From positions 1-64,000 of the forward strand of contig NZ_FRDI01000009.1 of the NCBI RefSeq assembly GCF_900143255.1: a stretch of 64,000 nucleotides of DNA, in the 5' to 3' direction. Both the position numbers and the translations under genes were made by a program. Numbering within the stretch: the stretch's first letter is position 1; each line of letters begins with the position of its first letter. The stretch is from Desulfovibrio litoralis DSM 11393 (lineage in GTDB: Bacteria > Desulfobacterota > Desulfovibrionia > Desulfovibrionales > Desulfovibrionaceae). Shown piece after piece: positions 18,891 through 27,754 of this stretch. The notes below the pieces were generated by a model. The model did no database searches. It was not told the DNA's origin and saw only the letters and a program-made list of their open reading frames with translations.

Positions 18891-20444
18891 TTATTCTATT
18901 TTTAATTTTTCAAGGCAAAGTTCTTCCGCCTCTTTTATCAGGGCTTGTAGGGAACTATGGCTTGGTTTTGGCGGTAAAAATTTATTGTTGCGTTTTGACA
19001 AATATAACTCGTCAACAATATGTTTTAATTCGGTTTCTTGTTCAATATAGGTTTGATGTAACGCTAATTTATCTTCCATATTATTTTCCGCTTGGCTTGG
19101 CTCAAGTTGGTTTAACAATTCATCGGAATAGCGCAACAACTCGCCGACGAAGCCACTGTTTGAACGTAAAGAATTAAGATCTCGAACAGGTTTGGTTTTG
19201 ATATGAATATCTTTAATAATTAAATCAATAACTTTTTCAGACTGAGAAGACAAAGCGTTGCGTTTTGTGGCAATAATTTTTTGTAAACTTTGGTTCAGCT
19301 TATTGACCAATTCGGTTTCTGCGTCTGATTTTTTTAAAACCGAATCAAGCTCGCAACAGCCTTCCAACACTATACGAAAGATTATAAGCTGACAGAGCGG
19401 ACTCTGTGTTTGCGTAGCAACGTTTATACAAGTTTCAAGCAAATATTCTTCCAGTTCGTCAAGGCTTTGAATTGTAAGATTTTGAGCTGATTCTAGGTCG
19501 TAATCATTCTCTGGCGTGTTTTCTTGCGTTTTGATTTCATCAGGCTGTTCATTGCGTTGTAACTTATTAAAATCTATATTGATTAATTCCCATTGCACGG
19601 GAGCCAAGGCTTTAAAAGTAACCAAGCTTTGACCAAGCTCGTTAACTTTGACCAATAAACAACCGTGTTGCCCCGTTTCATTTATATGTAAACCCTGAAG
19701 AGATCCGGGGTAATGAATTGCGGGTTGTTCACAGAGAACTTGTCTTTTATGAATATGCCCCAATGCCCAATAATCCAAACGAGAACCGATTAAATCGCTT
19801 AGGTTGCAAGGGGCGTATCTTTCGTGTTCATCAGACTTGCCTATAGTGCAATGTAAAACGCCGATTTGGAAACAATCAGGTTTAAGCAAGGTGGGTTCTT
19901 GCCTGTTAAAATCTTTACCAAGGTTTTGAGTTTCTGCGTTTTTCGCATGACTGATGCCATGTAATAAAGCTAGACATTCGTTATCTTTGCAAAATTCCAA
20001 ACGCTGAAGTTTGTTTCCGAAAACTTTAACGTTTGATTCCCATTGCAAGATATTTTTTATTTCGGAATTTTCTTGAAGGTCTGAGGAATTTATTTTTAAG
20101 TGGTCATGATTACCGTGTGCGATAAATACGGCTATCCCTGCATTATTTAAAGCAACAAAAGCGTTTTTCAGGGCATAATATGCTTTTAGGCTACCGTCTG
20201 CCTGATGATATAAATCTCCGGATAAAACTAAAAAGTCGACTTTTTCGACTAGACAAAGCTCGATTAAGTTTTTAAAAGCAATAAAGACGGCATCTTCGGA
20301 TAATTTTTTATATTTTTTACAAAGCTTATTAAATTTATTGTCAATTTCAAGATCGCTGTCAGGGTCATTTAAAGAAAATTTTGCGAGAGGCAAAATAGAA
20401 TCTAAATGTAAATCAGCAGCATGGATAAAAGTAAATGTTTTCAT
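18891..20444 (-). CDS. SbcD/YhaO-like DNA repair metallophosphoesterase
   Basis: The 517-residue protein begins with a calcineurin-like phosphoesterase domain (about 1-280) with the metal-binding motifs HAADLHLDS, LSGDLYHQAD, HGNHDH and ALGHIHKR, arranged as in the nuclease SbcD (Mre11) and its relative YhaO. Residues 300-517 are charged and largely helical, resembling the C-terminal extension of YhaO-type proteins. It likely cuts DNA ends with an SMC-like ATPase partner, but no sbcC or yhaN homologue follows. It ends 41 bases before argJ on the same strand. Confidence 0.88.
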   Translation of the reverse strand: MKTFTFIHAADLHLDSILPLAKFSLNDPDSDLEIDNKFNKLCKKYKKLSEDAVFIAFKNLIELCLVEKVDFLVLSGDLYHQADGSLKAYYALKNAFVALNNAGIAVFIAHGNHDHLKINSSDLQENSEIKNILQWESNVKVFGNKLQRLEFCKDNECLALLHGISHAKNAETQNLGKDFNRQEPTLLKPDCFQIGVLHCTIGKSDEHERYAPCNLSDLIGSRLDYWALGHIHKRQVLCEQPAIHYPGSLQGLHINETGQHGCLLVKVNELGQSLVTFKALAPVQWELINIDFNKLQRNEQPDEIKTQENTPENDYDLESAQNLTIQSLDELEEYLLETCINVATQTQSPLCQLIIFRIVLEGCCELDSVLKKSDAETELVNKLNQSLQKIIATKRNALSSQSEKVIDLIIKDIHIKTKPVRDLNSLRSNSGFVGELLRYSDELLNQLEPSQAENNMEDKLALHQTYIEQETELKHIVDELYLSKRNNKFLPPKPSHSSLQALIKEAEELCLEKLKIE

Positions 20445-20660
20445 CTAACTTTAACTCGACCTTTATTTGAATCCTTTCATTATTAAAAAAAATATATTTG
20501 ATTAGTATAAATTAAAAAAACAAATAAAACAATAAGTAGTATCTTTAGAGTTTAGAAAAAATAATTGAAAAACTTCAAGTAATTAAAATAGATAACTTGA
20601 TTGTTGCTTGTTTTGATTTTTTTTATTTTCATATGTATAATAATTAGCAAGAGGTTTATA

Positions 20661-21545
20661 ATGTCAAAGAGTCTTCGTTTTTTAGCATCTGAATTGCCTG
20701 AACAACGGGCAAGTGAGTGTTTATTTCATATAATTCCCGTGCCTTATGAGGCGAGCGTTTCTTACGGAGGCGGAACAGCGGGCGGTCCAAACGCCATTAT
20801 CGAAGCGTCAGAGCAACTTGAGGTTTGGACTGGACAAAAAGACCCTTCCGTCTGTGGAATTTATACAGCAGAAGCCGTTAATTGCAAGGGCGAACCTAAA
20901 ACCATCTTGGAGCGTATCGGGCAAGCTGTTGAAAGCTCTTTAAGTTCTCGCCCAAAAGGTGAAGTTGTTCCAATTATTTTAGGCGGAGAACATAGTATTA
21001 CGCCGGGAATTTTAAGCGTTTTGAAAAAACATTTCGGAACTTTTGGAATAGTCCATTTTGATGCACACGCCGACTTACGCTATTCTTATCATGATTCGAT
21101 TTACAGCCATGCTTGTCCAATGCGTAGGGCTTGCGAAATGGATCTTAAACTTTTTCAACTTGGAGTACGCAGTCTTTCACCGGAAGAGGTAACTTATCGC
21201 AAAGTTATGAATATTGGGCATCTTGATGCTCGTGCGTTGTTTGATTTAGGTGAAAGATGGTCAGGCGACCCTCAAAAAGGTTTTTTGCCTGATGACTTTC
21301 CCGAAAATATTTTTATTTCTTTTGATGTTGATGCCCTTGACCCAAGCATTATTCCCAGTACAGGAACGCCGGAACCCGGCGGTTTAACTTGGTATCAAAC
21401 CCTAAATTTATTGGAAGCGGCTTGTAAAAATCGTAAAGTTATCGGTGCTGACTTTGTGGAGCTTGCACCTAAAGAAGGCGTCAATGCCCCTGATTTTGCG
21501 ACAGCCAGATTGATTTATGAGTTTATGGGGATTATTGCACCTTAA
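20661..21545 (+). CDS. speB: Agmatinase (ureohydrolase family)
   Basis: The start at 20661 is preferred to the upstream in-frame codon because AGAGG lies before it and the upstream extension is a hydrophobic artefact. The 294-residue protein has the binuclear manganese motifs GGEHSIT, FDAHADLR and SFDVDALDPS and the SHACPMRRA segment typical of SpeB, so hydrolysis of agmatine to putrescine and urea is most likely. Related ureohydrolases (arginase, guanidinobutyrase) share the motifs, so substrate is inferred. No speA is nearby. Confidence 0.9.
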   Translation: MSKSLRFLASELPEQRASECLFHIIPVPYEASVSYGGGTAGGPNAIIEASEQLEVWTGQKDPSVCGIYTAEAVNCKGEPKTILERIGQAVESSLSSRPKGEVVPIILGGEHSITPGILSVLKKHFGTFGIVHFDAHADLRYSYHDSIYSHACPMRRACEMDLKLFQLGVRSLSPEEVTYRKVMNIGHLDARALFDLGERWSGDPQKGFLPDDFPENIFISFDVDALDPSIIPSTGTPEPGGLTWYQTLNLLEAACKNRKVIGADFVELAPKEGVNAPDFATARLIYEFMGIIAP

Positions 21546-21679
21546 AATAAGTTGTTGATAAGTTTGCGATTGTGCTAAGTCGGTGTTTGTTTGTGCAAAA
21601 TAGAATATAATCAGCGTATTATTTATAACGTGTGTTTTTTAGTTTTATTTTGAATAACTTTTTAAACAGGAAGCAGTAG

Positions 21680-22303
21680 ATGTTGTCATTAAACAAATCT
21701 TTGAGATATCTTTGTGTTATAGCGTTGTCGCTAGTTATATCAGGCGTTTTTACTCAGATAAATTTGGTAAATGCAAACTCGCAACAAGCGGAACAAACAG
21801 CACAAAGCACCGCCAAAATATGGGCAAAACCCATTCAAATCCAAGGTTTGCCTAACCTACATAAAGTAGATGACAATCTTTACCGCTCTGCACAAATCAA
21901 AAAAAATGCCTTGGAGGGTTTGAAGAGCTTGGGAATTTATACAGTAATTTCTTTGCGTCAGTCAAACAAAGACGAAAAAATATTGCGTAATTCGGGAATA
22001 ACTTTTATTCATCTGCCCGTAAATACTTGGGCGATTGGCGACGAGGAAGTTGTTGAGGCTTTAAAAGCGATTGATGCGGCGAAAACAAAGGGTTCTGTTT
22101 TGGTTCACTGTAAACATGGTGCCGATCGGACGGGCTTAACTATCGCCATGTATCGTATTATTCGCCAAGGCTGGACAAGGGAAGAGGCAAAAAAAGAAAT
22201 GCTCGAAGGCGGTTTTGGCTTTCACTCTATCTGGAAAAATATCATAGAATATATTGATACTGTCGATATCCAGAAGATTAAGGATAAAGTTAACGTCAGG
22301 TGA
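21680..22303 (+). CDS. Exported dual-specificity/tyrosine phosphatase-like protein
   Basis: The 207-residue protein starts with a signal peptide or membrane anchor (about residues 8-32). The remainder is a cysteine phosphatase fold with the signature VHCKHGADRTG, where C144 is the nucleophile and R150 binds phosphate. The preceding DDNLYRSAQ and VISLRQ segments are typical of small periplasmic DSP-like phosphatases. Its natural substrate could be a phosphoprotein, phosphoinositide or phosphorylated sugar. It is transcribed alone. Confidence 0.88.
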   Translation: MLSLNKSLRYLCVIALSLVISGVFTQINLVNANSQQAEQTAQSTAKIWAKPIQIQGLPNLHKVDDNLYRSAQIKKNALEGLKSLGIYTVISLRQSNKDEKILRNSGITFIHLPVNTWAIGDEEVVEALKAIDAAKTKGSVLVHCKHGADRTGLTIAMYRIIRQGWTREEAKKEMLEGGFGFHSIWKNIIEYIDTVDIQKIKDKVNVR

Positions 22304-22369
22304 TTGAGTTGTGGTAGGTTAAAAAAGACCATGAAATAACCAAAATCTATTGCCTGACTTATTTAAAAC

Positions 22370-23407
22370 CTATGAGTTCCAATCGACATACTTAGTTTTT
22401 CCTGCAATAAAAGCCTCTGCCACGTTGTTTGTAGTCTCCATCAGTATTTTCATATAAATATTAGAATCTATTAGCGGTACTAATTGGAGAATAGGGAAAG
22501 TTGCATGCATAAGGCTTATAGCTGTCATATGTCCTGGTTGTCCCATTCCTGAATTGCTTTGTCCTGCTAATAGCGTTGGAGTTTGGCTTTCAGATAAGGC
22601 TCTTGATGGAGTTAGCCCAAGCGAGCCTGCGTGGATATGATTACATGCTTGAGTAAAATATGGTCTCCAATGGTTGAGTAAAACACATTTTTCAATGTCT
22701 TTAAACTGAATACTACCTTTAGTTGGTGGAAGAGCAGAATATGCCCAACCATATGGCTTTTTAAAAGTTTTACCATATTTCTTAATCAAGATATCGACTT
22801 CAGGCTTTAAATTCACAAGCTCTTCATCTGAGAGCGGAGTTTGATTAAGCATCTTAGCGTGTTCTCTAAATTGTTCCATAATTTTAAGATGTTCGACAGT
22901 TCTATGGAGTAAGTATCGTTCTGCACAATCTTCTCCATGCTCGAGAATAAATCGACTAATAACTGCCACTTCATGTAAAGCTCGCCATCTTGCTTCGGCA
23001 CCATCAGGATATCCATTTGTAAGCAGGCAATATATTTCACGAGATATCAAACACGCTTTAGCATGATTGCAAATGATCGCTTCATACCGAAACTTCTTGT
23101 TGTCATCAGGGCTTTCTTTAATAAAAGAAATAAAATCTTCTCCCACACTACAACATAATTCGATATGAAACTCCAGAGCCTCAAAACCTTTTTCCCAACG
23201 TGCACAATTCAGTTTATAAAATTTTTTCGACTCTTCTCTTTTTGTCGGAGCCACTTCTTTCCACTCTTTAAATAATGACCGCAGAAAGCCAGGGGTCATC
23301 GCTGAAACTGTATCAGTCAATAAACTGTTAAAATCAACGCTATCAATTTCAGAACTTTTAAAGTGCTCAAGCCAGACATTCATTATTGAATCGTGAAACA
23401 TTACCAT
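22370..23407 (-). CDS. DUF5677 family protein
   Basis: The 345-residue soluble protein has a helical core with EIYCLLTNGYPDGAEARWRALHEVAVISRF, split here as EIYCLLTNGYPDGA and EARWRALHEVAV, matching the pattern of DUF5677 proteins. Later NHWRPYFTQACNHIHAG and TNNVAEAF fit the same family. The function is not established; members are scattered and common in accessory regions. An AAGGT site precedes the ATG. An ATG two codons later is a possible alternative start. The gene sits between a phosphatase and queD, with no partner. Confidence 0.72.
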   Translation of the reverse strand: MVMFHDSIMNVWLEHFKSSEIDSVDFNSLLTDTVSAMTPGFLRSLFKEWKEVAPTKREESKKFYKLNCARWEKGFEALEFHIELCCSVGEDFISFIKESPDDNKKFRYEAIICNHAKACLISREIYCLLTNGYPDGAEARWRALHEVAVISRFILEHGEDCAERYLLHRTVEHLKIMEQFREHAKMLNQTPLSDEELVNLKPEVDILIKKYGKTFKKPYGWAYSALPPTKGSIQFKDIEKCVLLNHWRPYFTQACNHIHAGSLGLTPSRALSESQTPTLLAGQSNSGMGQPGHMTAISLMHATFPILQLVPLIDSNIYMKILMETTNNVAEAFIAGKTKYVDWNS

Positions 23408-23460
23408 AGTTTTTACCTTATTTAGTAAGTCTAGCCTTATTTTACTGAATCATTCATGTT

Positions 23461-23853
23461 TTACTCAAATACTTCAAAATAACTCGCCGATTGCGGACCT
23501 CTTTCAGAAATATTTACTTCATATAGCGTAACAGCATACTTGGTTAAGCGAGGGGCGAGGGCTTGAAAGACAAAACGTGCGATATTTTCAGACGAGGGGT
23601 TGATTTTATCAAAGGGCGAAACGGCGTTTAAGTCTTTATGATCCAAAAGTTCCAAAACGCTTTTAAGCTCTTGTTTTAAAACAGTAAAATCTAATAAAAG
23701 TTCTGTGTCTTCGCTCAGTTTTTCGCCTTGGATAGTAATAGAAACCCCAAAGTTGTGTCCGTGAAGATGTTCGCATTTTCCGTTATAATTTCGCAGGGCG
23801 TGTGCGGCGGAAAATTCGGAATGAATAGTAATACGCCAAAATTTTTTTAACAT
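23461..23853 (-). CDS. queD: 6-carboxytetrahydropterin synthase (QueD/PTPS family)
   Basis: The 130-residue protein matches the 6-pyruvoyltetrahydropterin synthase fold. Zinc ligands are H18 (FSAAHAL), H31 and H33 (HLHGHNFGV), and C27 in GKCEHL is the likely catalytic cysteine, as in QueD. QueD converts dihydroneopterin triphosphate to 6-carboxytetrahydropterin for queuosine synthesis. The C-terminal VNISERGPQSASY also fits. queC, queE and folE are not in the window, so queD rather than another PTPS role is inferred. Confidence 0.9.
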   Translation of the reverse strand: MLKKFWRITIHSEFSAAHALRNYNGKCEHLHGHNFGVSITIQGEKLSEDTELLLDFTVLKQELKSVLELLDHKDLNAVSPFDKINPSSENIARFVFQALAPRLTKYAVTLYEVNISERGPQSASYFEVFE

Positions 23854-23978
23854 AATATACCTTATGATCTGTTTGTGTGCTTATCATTAAACTGAAATTT
23901 ATATTCTTTCAAGTCTGGTTAACTCATTATTTAAGACCATTGTCAAACTCCATTTTGCGTGCTTTTATCATCGTTACT

Positions 23979-24030
23979 TTACCTCTTCAACATCTTAGCC
24001 GCAAACATAGCCGCCCCGTATCCATTGTCA
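23979..24030 (-). pseudogene. Duplicate of the larB 3' end
   Basis: On the minus strand this stretch reads DNGYGAAMFAAKMLKR and a stop, the same 16 residues as the end of larB at 24854-25693. The DNA differs at several synonymous positions (for example GACAATGGATAC against GATAATGGCTAT). The rest of the gene is absent. The copy and the intact larB end bracket the unknown gene at 24190-24873. Confidence 0.85.
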
Positions 24031-24136
24031 AATGCTACTAGTCCTAAAAACTGTTGGATTGGTATGTTTTTATAATGGCATAATAGTTGCTTTTTAACTG
24101 CAATTAGGAACTGAATGGGAAAAATTTTCGCAACAG

Positions 24137-24178
24137 TGTTAAAACTTAAGTGTTAAAGCTTAAATGTTAAAACTTAAA
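24137..24178 (+). repeat. Three tandem 14-bp repeats before the unknown gene
   Basis: TGTTAAAACTTAAG, TGTTAAAGCTTAAA and TGTTAAAACTTAAA follow one another without gaps and end 11 bases before the ATG at 24190. They could be a regulator-binding array, or they could have arisen by replication slippage. The last copy overlaps the AAAGG ribosome-binding site. Confidence 0.7.
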
Positions 24179-24189
24179 GGATAATAAAC

Positions 24190-24873
24190 ATGGATGCATT
24201 TGATATTAATTCATCAAATTATATTTCAAGATTGTCAAGTATCAATTCACTCAATGAAAAATCACACTCTATCAAAAAGTTGCAAGCTTCTTCACCGTCG
24301 TCTATGGATACAGTTAATATATCTAGTGCGGCAAGGGATAAGTATATTGCCATGGAACAGGCTGCCAAATCAGAGAAAAATACAGACGTTGGTTCTCAGG
24401 TGAATACTTGGTATGATAATTTCCGTAAGAATATGGGAATGGTAGATGAACCAGATTATTCTACATGGTCTCCAGAAAATTTAGCTAGGCGCGAAAAGTT
24501 GATTGCGGAGCGTGATGCCTTGGCTCAATATTGTTCAAATACATCTTTCACAGACACAAGTAGGAAATGGATCGGAAAAATACATGAACTTATGGCTCTT
24601 GATGCTATAGGTGGTCAAAAAGTGCTTTCTGATGCTGATATGAAAGTTGCGGTTAATGCTCTTCATTCTTCAATGGATAGGTGGGAAAATGACATTCCAG
24701 GCACATCTGCATATTTAGCTGGAAAGGGTGATTTCCAAGGTGATGTTATGTCAACTAATGATATTAGCTTGTCGCAGATGTTTTTGACTAACAGATTCTC
24801 AGAAAAAAAAGAAGATGAAGAAATTTTACTAAAAGAAGAAGAATCATCAAACGTTACCTCTTCAACATCTTAG
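24190..24873 (+). CDS. Unknown protein inserted at the larB 3' end
   Basis: The 227-residue hydrophilic protein has no signal peptide or membrane segment. Residues 1-50 are Ser-rich and include SMDTVNISSAARDKY, a pattern (DTVxISSxAR) seen near the N-terminus of some flagellar or surface-associated small proteins; this resemblance is weak. The middle has WSPENLARREKLIAERDAL and a probable helical domain, and the C-terminus is acidic and Ser/Thr-rich. Its last codons overlap the convergent larB by 20 bases, and the DNA there is larB coding sequence read backwards. AAAGG lies before the ATG. I do not recognise the family. Confidence 0.65.
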   Translation: MDAFDINSSNYISRLSSINSLNEKSHSIKKLQASSPSSMDTVNISSAARDKYIAMEQAAKSEKNTDVGSQVNTWYDNFRKNMGMVDEPDYSTWSPENLARREKLIAERDALAQYCSNTSFTDTSRKWIGKIHELMALDAIGGQKVLSDADMKVAVNALHSSMDRWENDIPGTSAYLAGKGDFQGDVMSTNDISLSQMFLTNRFSEKKEDEEILLKEEESSNVTSSTS

Positions 24874-25693
24874 CCGCAAACATAGCCGCCCCATAGCCAT
24901 TATCAATATTCATGGTCGCAAGCCCCGGTGCACAAGCCGAAAGCATATTAAAAAGAGCGGAATAGCCACCTTTCGCTACGCCATAACCAACACTAGTCGC
25001 AACACCAAGCACGGGGCAACGAGACAACCCGGCCAACACACTAGGCAAGGCTCCGTCCATTCCGGCGATTGCGATAATTAGTTTAGCTTGTTGCAATAAA
25101 GGTAACCAAGGTGCTAAACGGTGTAAACCCGCAACTCCAAGGTCGGGGGCTAAAATAGGGTCAAGCCCATAAAAACGGGCTGTTCCCAAAGCTTCAAGAG
25201 CTACGGACATATCAGCTGCACCGGCAGTAACAATAATTAGCTCGGGGTTTTTGTCTTTTTGGCTTTCTAAGGTCCAAGGCGGAGTTAAATTTAAAGGTTT
25301 GGCATAAGAAAATAATTTTGCGTCCGCCCAAAACTCAAAAGTTTGTTCGGGGGTTTCGCTTTGTTCATTGTTAAAAGCCTCTAACAATGCCTCGCCTTGT
25401 TCTATTGAAACTCTGGTTGCTAAAACTGGGCTTATATTGCCTGTGTGATTAAGGCTAAGCCCTTTGATTGCGGCAAAAAGTCGTTCAAAGCTTTTACCTT
25501 CCGCTAAAACGGTTTCTCCAAAGCCAGTTCTTTTTTTCCTGTGGTGGTCTAGGTTTAAGCCTTCAAAAAGCTCTTGATAGGGTTTTAGATTAAGTTTTGT
25601 TTTTACGGCATCAAGACTGATTTCGTTGTGTAAAAAACTTAACAACACAGCGTCAATATTATCATTAGAGCTATATTCTTTTTTCACACTCAT
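24854..25693 (-). CDS. larB: LarB-type nickel-pincer cofactor biosynthesis protein
   Basis: The 279-residue protein matches LarB: RTGFGETVLAEGKS near the N-terminus and an AIR-carboxylase-like C-terminal domain (about 130-279) with VTAGAADMSVALEA, APDLGVAGLHRL, AGMDGALPSVLAGL and ATSVGYG. LarB carboxylates and hydrolyses nicotinic acid adenine dinucleotide as the first step to the nickel-pincer nucleotide of lactate racemase. larC, larE and larA are not in the window. A GAGG site precedes the ATG. Its 3' end is partly duplicated at 23979-24030. Confidence 0.88.
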   Translation of the reverse strand: MSVKKEYSSNDNIDAVLLSFLHNEISLDAVKTKLNLKPYQELFEGLNLDHHRKKRTGFGETVLAEGKSFERLFAAIKGLSLNHTGNISPVLATRVSIEQGEALLEAFNNEQSETPEQTFEFWADAKLFSYAKPLNLTPPWTLESQKDKNPELIIVTAGAADMSVALEALGTARFYGLDPILAPDLGVAGLHRLAPWLPLLQQAKLIIAIAGMDGALPSVLAGLSRCPVLGVATSVGYGVAKGGYSALFNMLSACAPGLATMNIDNGYGAAMFAAKMLKR

Positions 25694-26097
25694 ATAAAAT
25701 TCCTCTGGTTAACTACTAGTTTTCTTTTCAAGAATATGTTATATAAAGTTTTTGTAACACATTTTATTAAAAAAATATTGTCATTTTTATATATTTGTAG
25801 CAAGTATTTTTAATATAGAGTCTATTATGCAATAGTCTCAAAGTTGCTTTTATGAAGAATAAACTTTAAAAAGCACAAATGAAAGATATTATTACGGCTT
25901 TTCCGAAGAGTGGACTAGGGGGCTTCGGCGGCGTAGCCCTGAAAATATAAATCTAATTTACTTTTCTTGTAAAATTAGTGGTTTTTGAGGCTTAAGACAT
26001 TTTATATGCTGCATCAGCAGGGTAGAAAATGATAGAAAAAAACATAGTTTTGTAATGATCTATATATTATTTGAGAATTAAACATAAGGTAAGATAA
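25694..26097. other. Intergenic gap upstream of the sigma-54 activator
   Basis: These 404 bases separate divergent genes. Most is AT-rich; a small GC-rich patch lies at about 25910-25945. I see no open frame with a start site, no tRNA and no clear promoter. AAGGT before 26098 is the activator's ribosome-binding site. Confidence 0.45.
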
Positions 26098-27567
26098 ATG
26101 TCTAATCAGCGTGTACTTTTTATAGCTCCTGCTCAGTCAGCCACTCGTGTGTTTCCCGAATTGCGAGATGCTGGCGTTGATGTTGGTATAGCTGATACGC
26201 TTAAAGGAGCAATAAGCTTTATTCGCAAGTCTCCGCCTACTCTTATTTTAAGCCGTGCCAATTTACCCGGTTATAGAGTCGCCGAATTGTTAAATCTGGC
26301 AGCCGAAGAAGAGTTTCCGCCTATTATTGTTTTTAGCGAACGCCCAACCCCGGAAGACGCAGAACGCTGTCTTGAACTTGGGGCAAGAGACTATTGGGTT
26401 GAACCCTTGGAAAGTGCAAAGATTTTAGCCGCCCTACCGAGAGAAAAAAAAGAAATTCCTGTTCCGCCTCATTCTACTTTAGGCGGAAATACTCCCGCTC
26501 CAAGTCCGCGTATTGTGGGAAGTCATAGCAGTATTGGCCGAGTTTTAGCGTTAGCCAAACAAGTTGCCTCATCAAAAGCGACCGTTTTAATTTCTGGCGA
26601 ATCCGGAACGGGTAAAGAGATGTTTGCTCGTTTTCTACATTCCAACAGCGATAGAGCCGATAAACCCTTTGTCGCCGTAAACTGTGCCGCTTTGCCTGAA
26701 CATTTGTTGGAAAGCGAGCTTTTTGGACATGAAAAGGGTTCTTTTACCGGCGCTATAGCCCGTAAACTCGGAAAATTTGAAATGGCGAATACAGGCACTA
26801 TTTTACTCGATGAAATTTCAGAAATGGAGCTTGGGTTACAAGCAAAACTTTTGCGTGTTTTACAAGAGAGCGAACTCGACAGAGTCGGCGGAACGGAAAC
26901 CATTAAAATTGATGTTAGGGTTTTGGCAACAACTAACCGCCAACTTGAAGATTGGGTAAAAGAAGGGAAATTTAGACAAGACTTATATTTTCGTCTTAAC
27001 GTAATTCCTTTGCGTCTTCCCTCTTTAAAAGAGCGAGGCGACGATATGTTGAACCTTGCCAGATTTTTCCTTGACCTTTACACCAGAGAATATAAGCTAA
27101 AACGTGTTGAATTAAGCCCCGAAGCCCTTAAATGGATCAAAAATCACGACTGGCCGGGTAACGTCAGGGAACTGCAAAACCTGATGGAACGCTCCGCTTT
27201 GTTGTCCGGTGGGCAGGCAATTACCCCAGCCCATTTCTTGCTTGATTCTGATACTTGGCCTATCTTTAGCGAAGATAATGAAACTTTTGATGACAACGCT
27301 TTTGCAAGTTTGGACTATGAAGAAAACGATAAGGTTCAAGAACCTGAAAACAGCGTAAATTATTCGGCAAACGCAGGTATAGATAACGCCAACAACACAG
27401 CCGCAGGCGTTATTCCCCTACATGAAATGGAAAGAATTATGATTATGAAAGGGCTGGCTCAAACCCAAGGCAATAGAACTCAAGCCGCCGATATTCTTGG
27501 CATTTCTGTGAGGACGCTGAGAAACAAACTCAATGAATATCGCAGTAATGGAATTCCGATTGATTAA
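26098..27567 (+). CDS. NtrC-family sigma-54-dependent activator with degenerate receiver
   Basis: The 489-residue protein has an N-terminal receiver-like domain (1-120), an AAA+ sigma-54 interaction domain (about 140-380) with Walker A GESGTGKE (about 167-174), the sigma-54 contact loop GSFTGA (about 214-219), VRVLATTNR and RLNVIPLRLPSLKER, and a C-terminal Fis-type helix-turn-helix (about 445-489, TQAADILGISVRTLRNKL). The receiver lacks the phospho-accepting Asp: the expected site reads LILSRANLPGY with R53 in its place, and the usual N-terminal acidic pair is missing. It probably works without phosphorylation, as several flagellar activators (FleQ or FlbD type) do. Targets are unknown. Confidence 0.92.
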   Translation: MSNQRVLFIAPAQSATRVFPELRDAGVDVGIADTLKGAISFIRKSPPTLILSRANLPGYRVAELLNLAAEEEFPPIIVFSERPTPEDAERCLELGARDYWVEPLESAKILAALPREKKEIPVPPHSTLGGNTPAPSPRIVGSHSSIGRVLALAKQVASSKATVLISGESGTGKEMFARFLHSNSDRADKPFVAVNCAALPEHLLESELFGHEKGSFTGAIARKLGKFEMANTGTILLDEISEMELGLQAKLLRVLQESELDRVGGTETIKIDVRVLATTNRQLEDWVKEGKFRQDLYFRLNVIPLRLPSLKERGDDMLNLARFFLDLYTREYKLKRVELSPEALKWIKNHDWPGNVRELQNLMERSALLSGGQAITPAHFLLDSDTWPIFSEDNETFDDNAFASLDYEENDKVQEPENSVNYSANAGIDNANNTAAGVIPLHEMERIMIMKGLAQTQGNRTQAADILGISVRTLRNKLNEYRSNGIPID

Positions 27568-27568
27568 C

Positions 27569-27597
27569 TTGACAAGCAAGACAAAGCCCCTTGTCAA
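27569..27597 (+). terminator. Stem-loop after the sigma-54 activator, possible terminator
   Basis: TTGACAAG (27569-27576) pairs perfectly with CTTGTCAA (27590-27597) just after the stop codon. No T-run follows, so intrinsic termination is doubtful; it may only protect the 3' end. Confidence 0.35.
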
Positions 27598-27754
27598 ACA
27601 AAGTGTTACACTCTGTTTTTACTAATAAACGAATTTTAGCAGATAGTTTTAATAAAGCCAATTATAAAGCTATCTTGTAAAGCCTCAATATTGTTTCAAA
27701 TATTAACCCAAGCAGTATTGTTTGAATATTAATCAAGCTTTAAACAAATAATGA

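Larger units (their letters stand above)
23854..24189. other. Gap holding a larB tail copy and tandem repeats
   Basis: These 336 bases lack a complete gene. They contain a copy of the larB 3' end of about 52 bases (23979-24030) and three 14-base tandem repeats (24137-24178) directly upstream of the next gene. Confidence 0.7.

Noticed and set aside
18891-20444. sbcCD operon
   Set aside because: Only the SbcD-like nuclease is present; the next gene is argJ and the upstream neighbour is divergent.
25910-25945. GC-rich patch as a tRNA or riboswitch
   Set aside because: No cloverleaf, T-loop or known aptamer pattern can be drawn.
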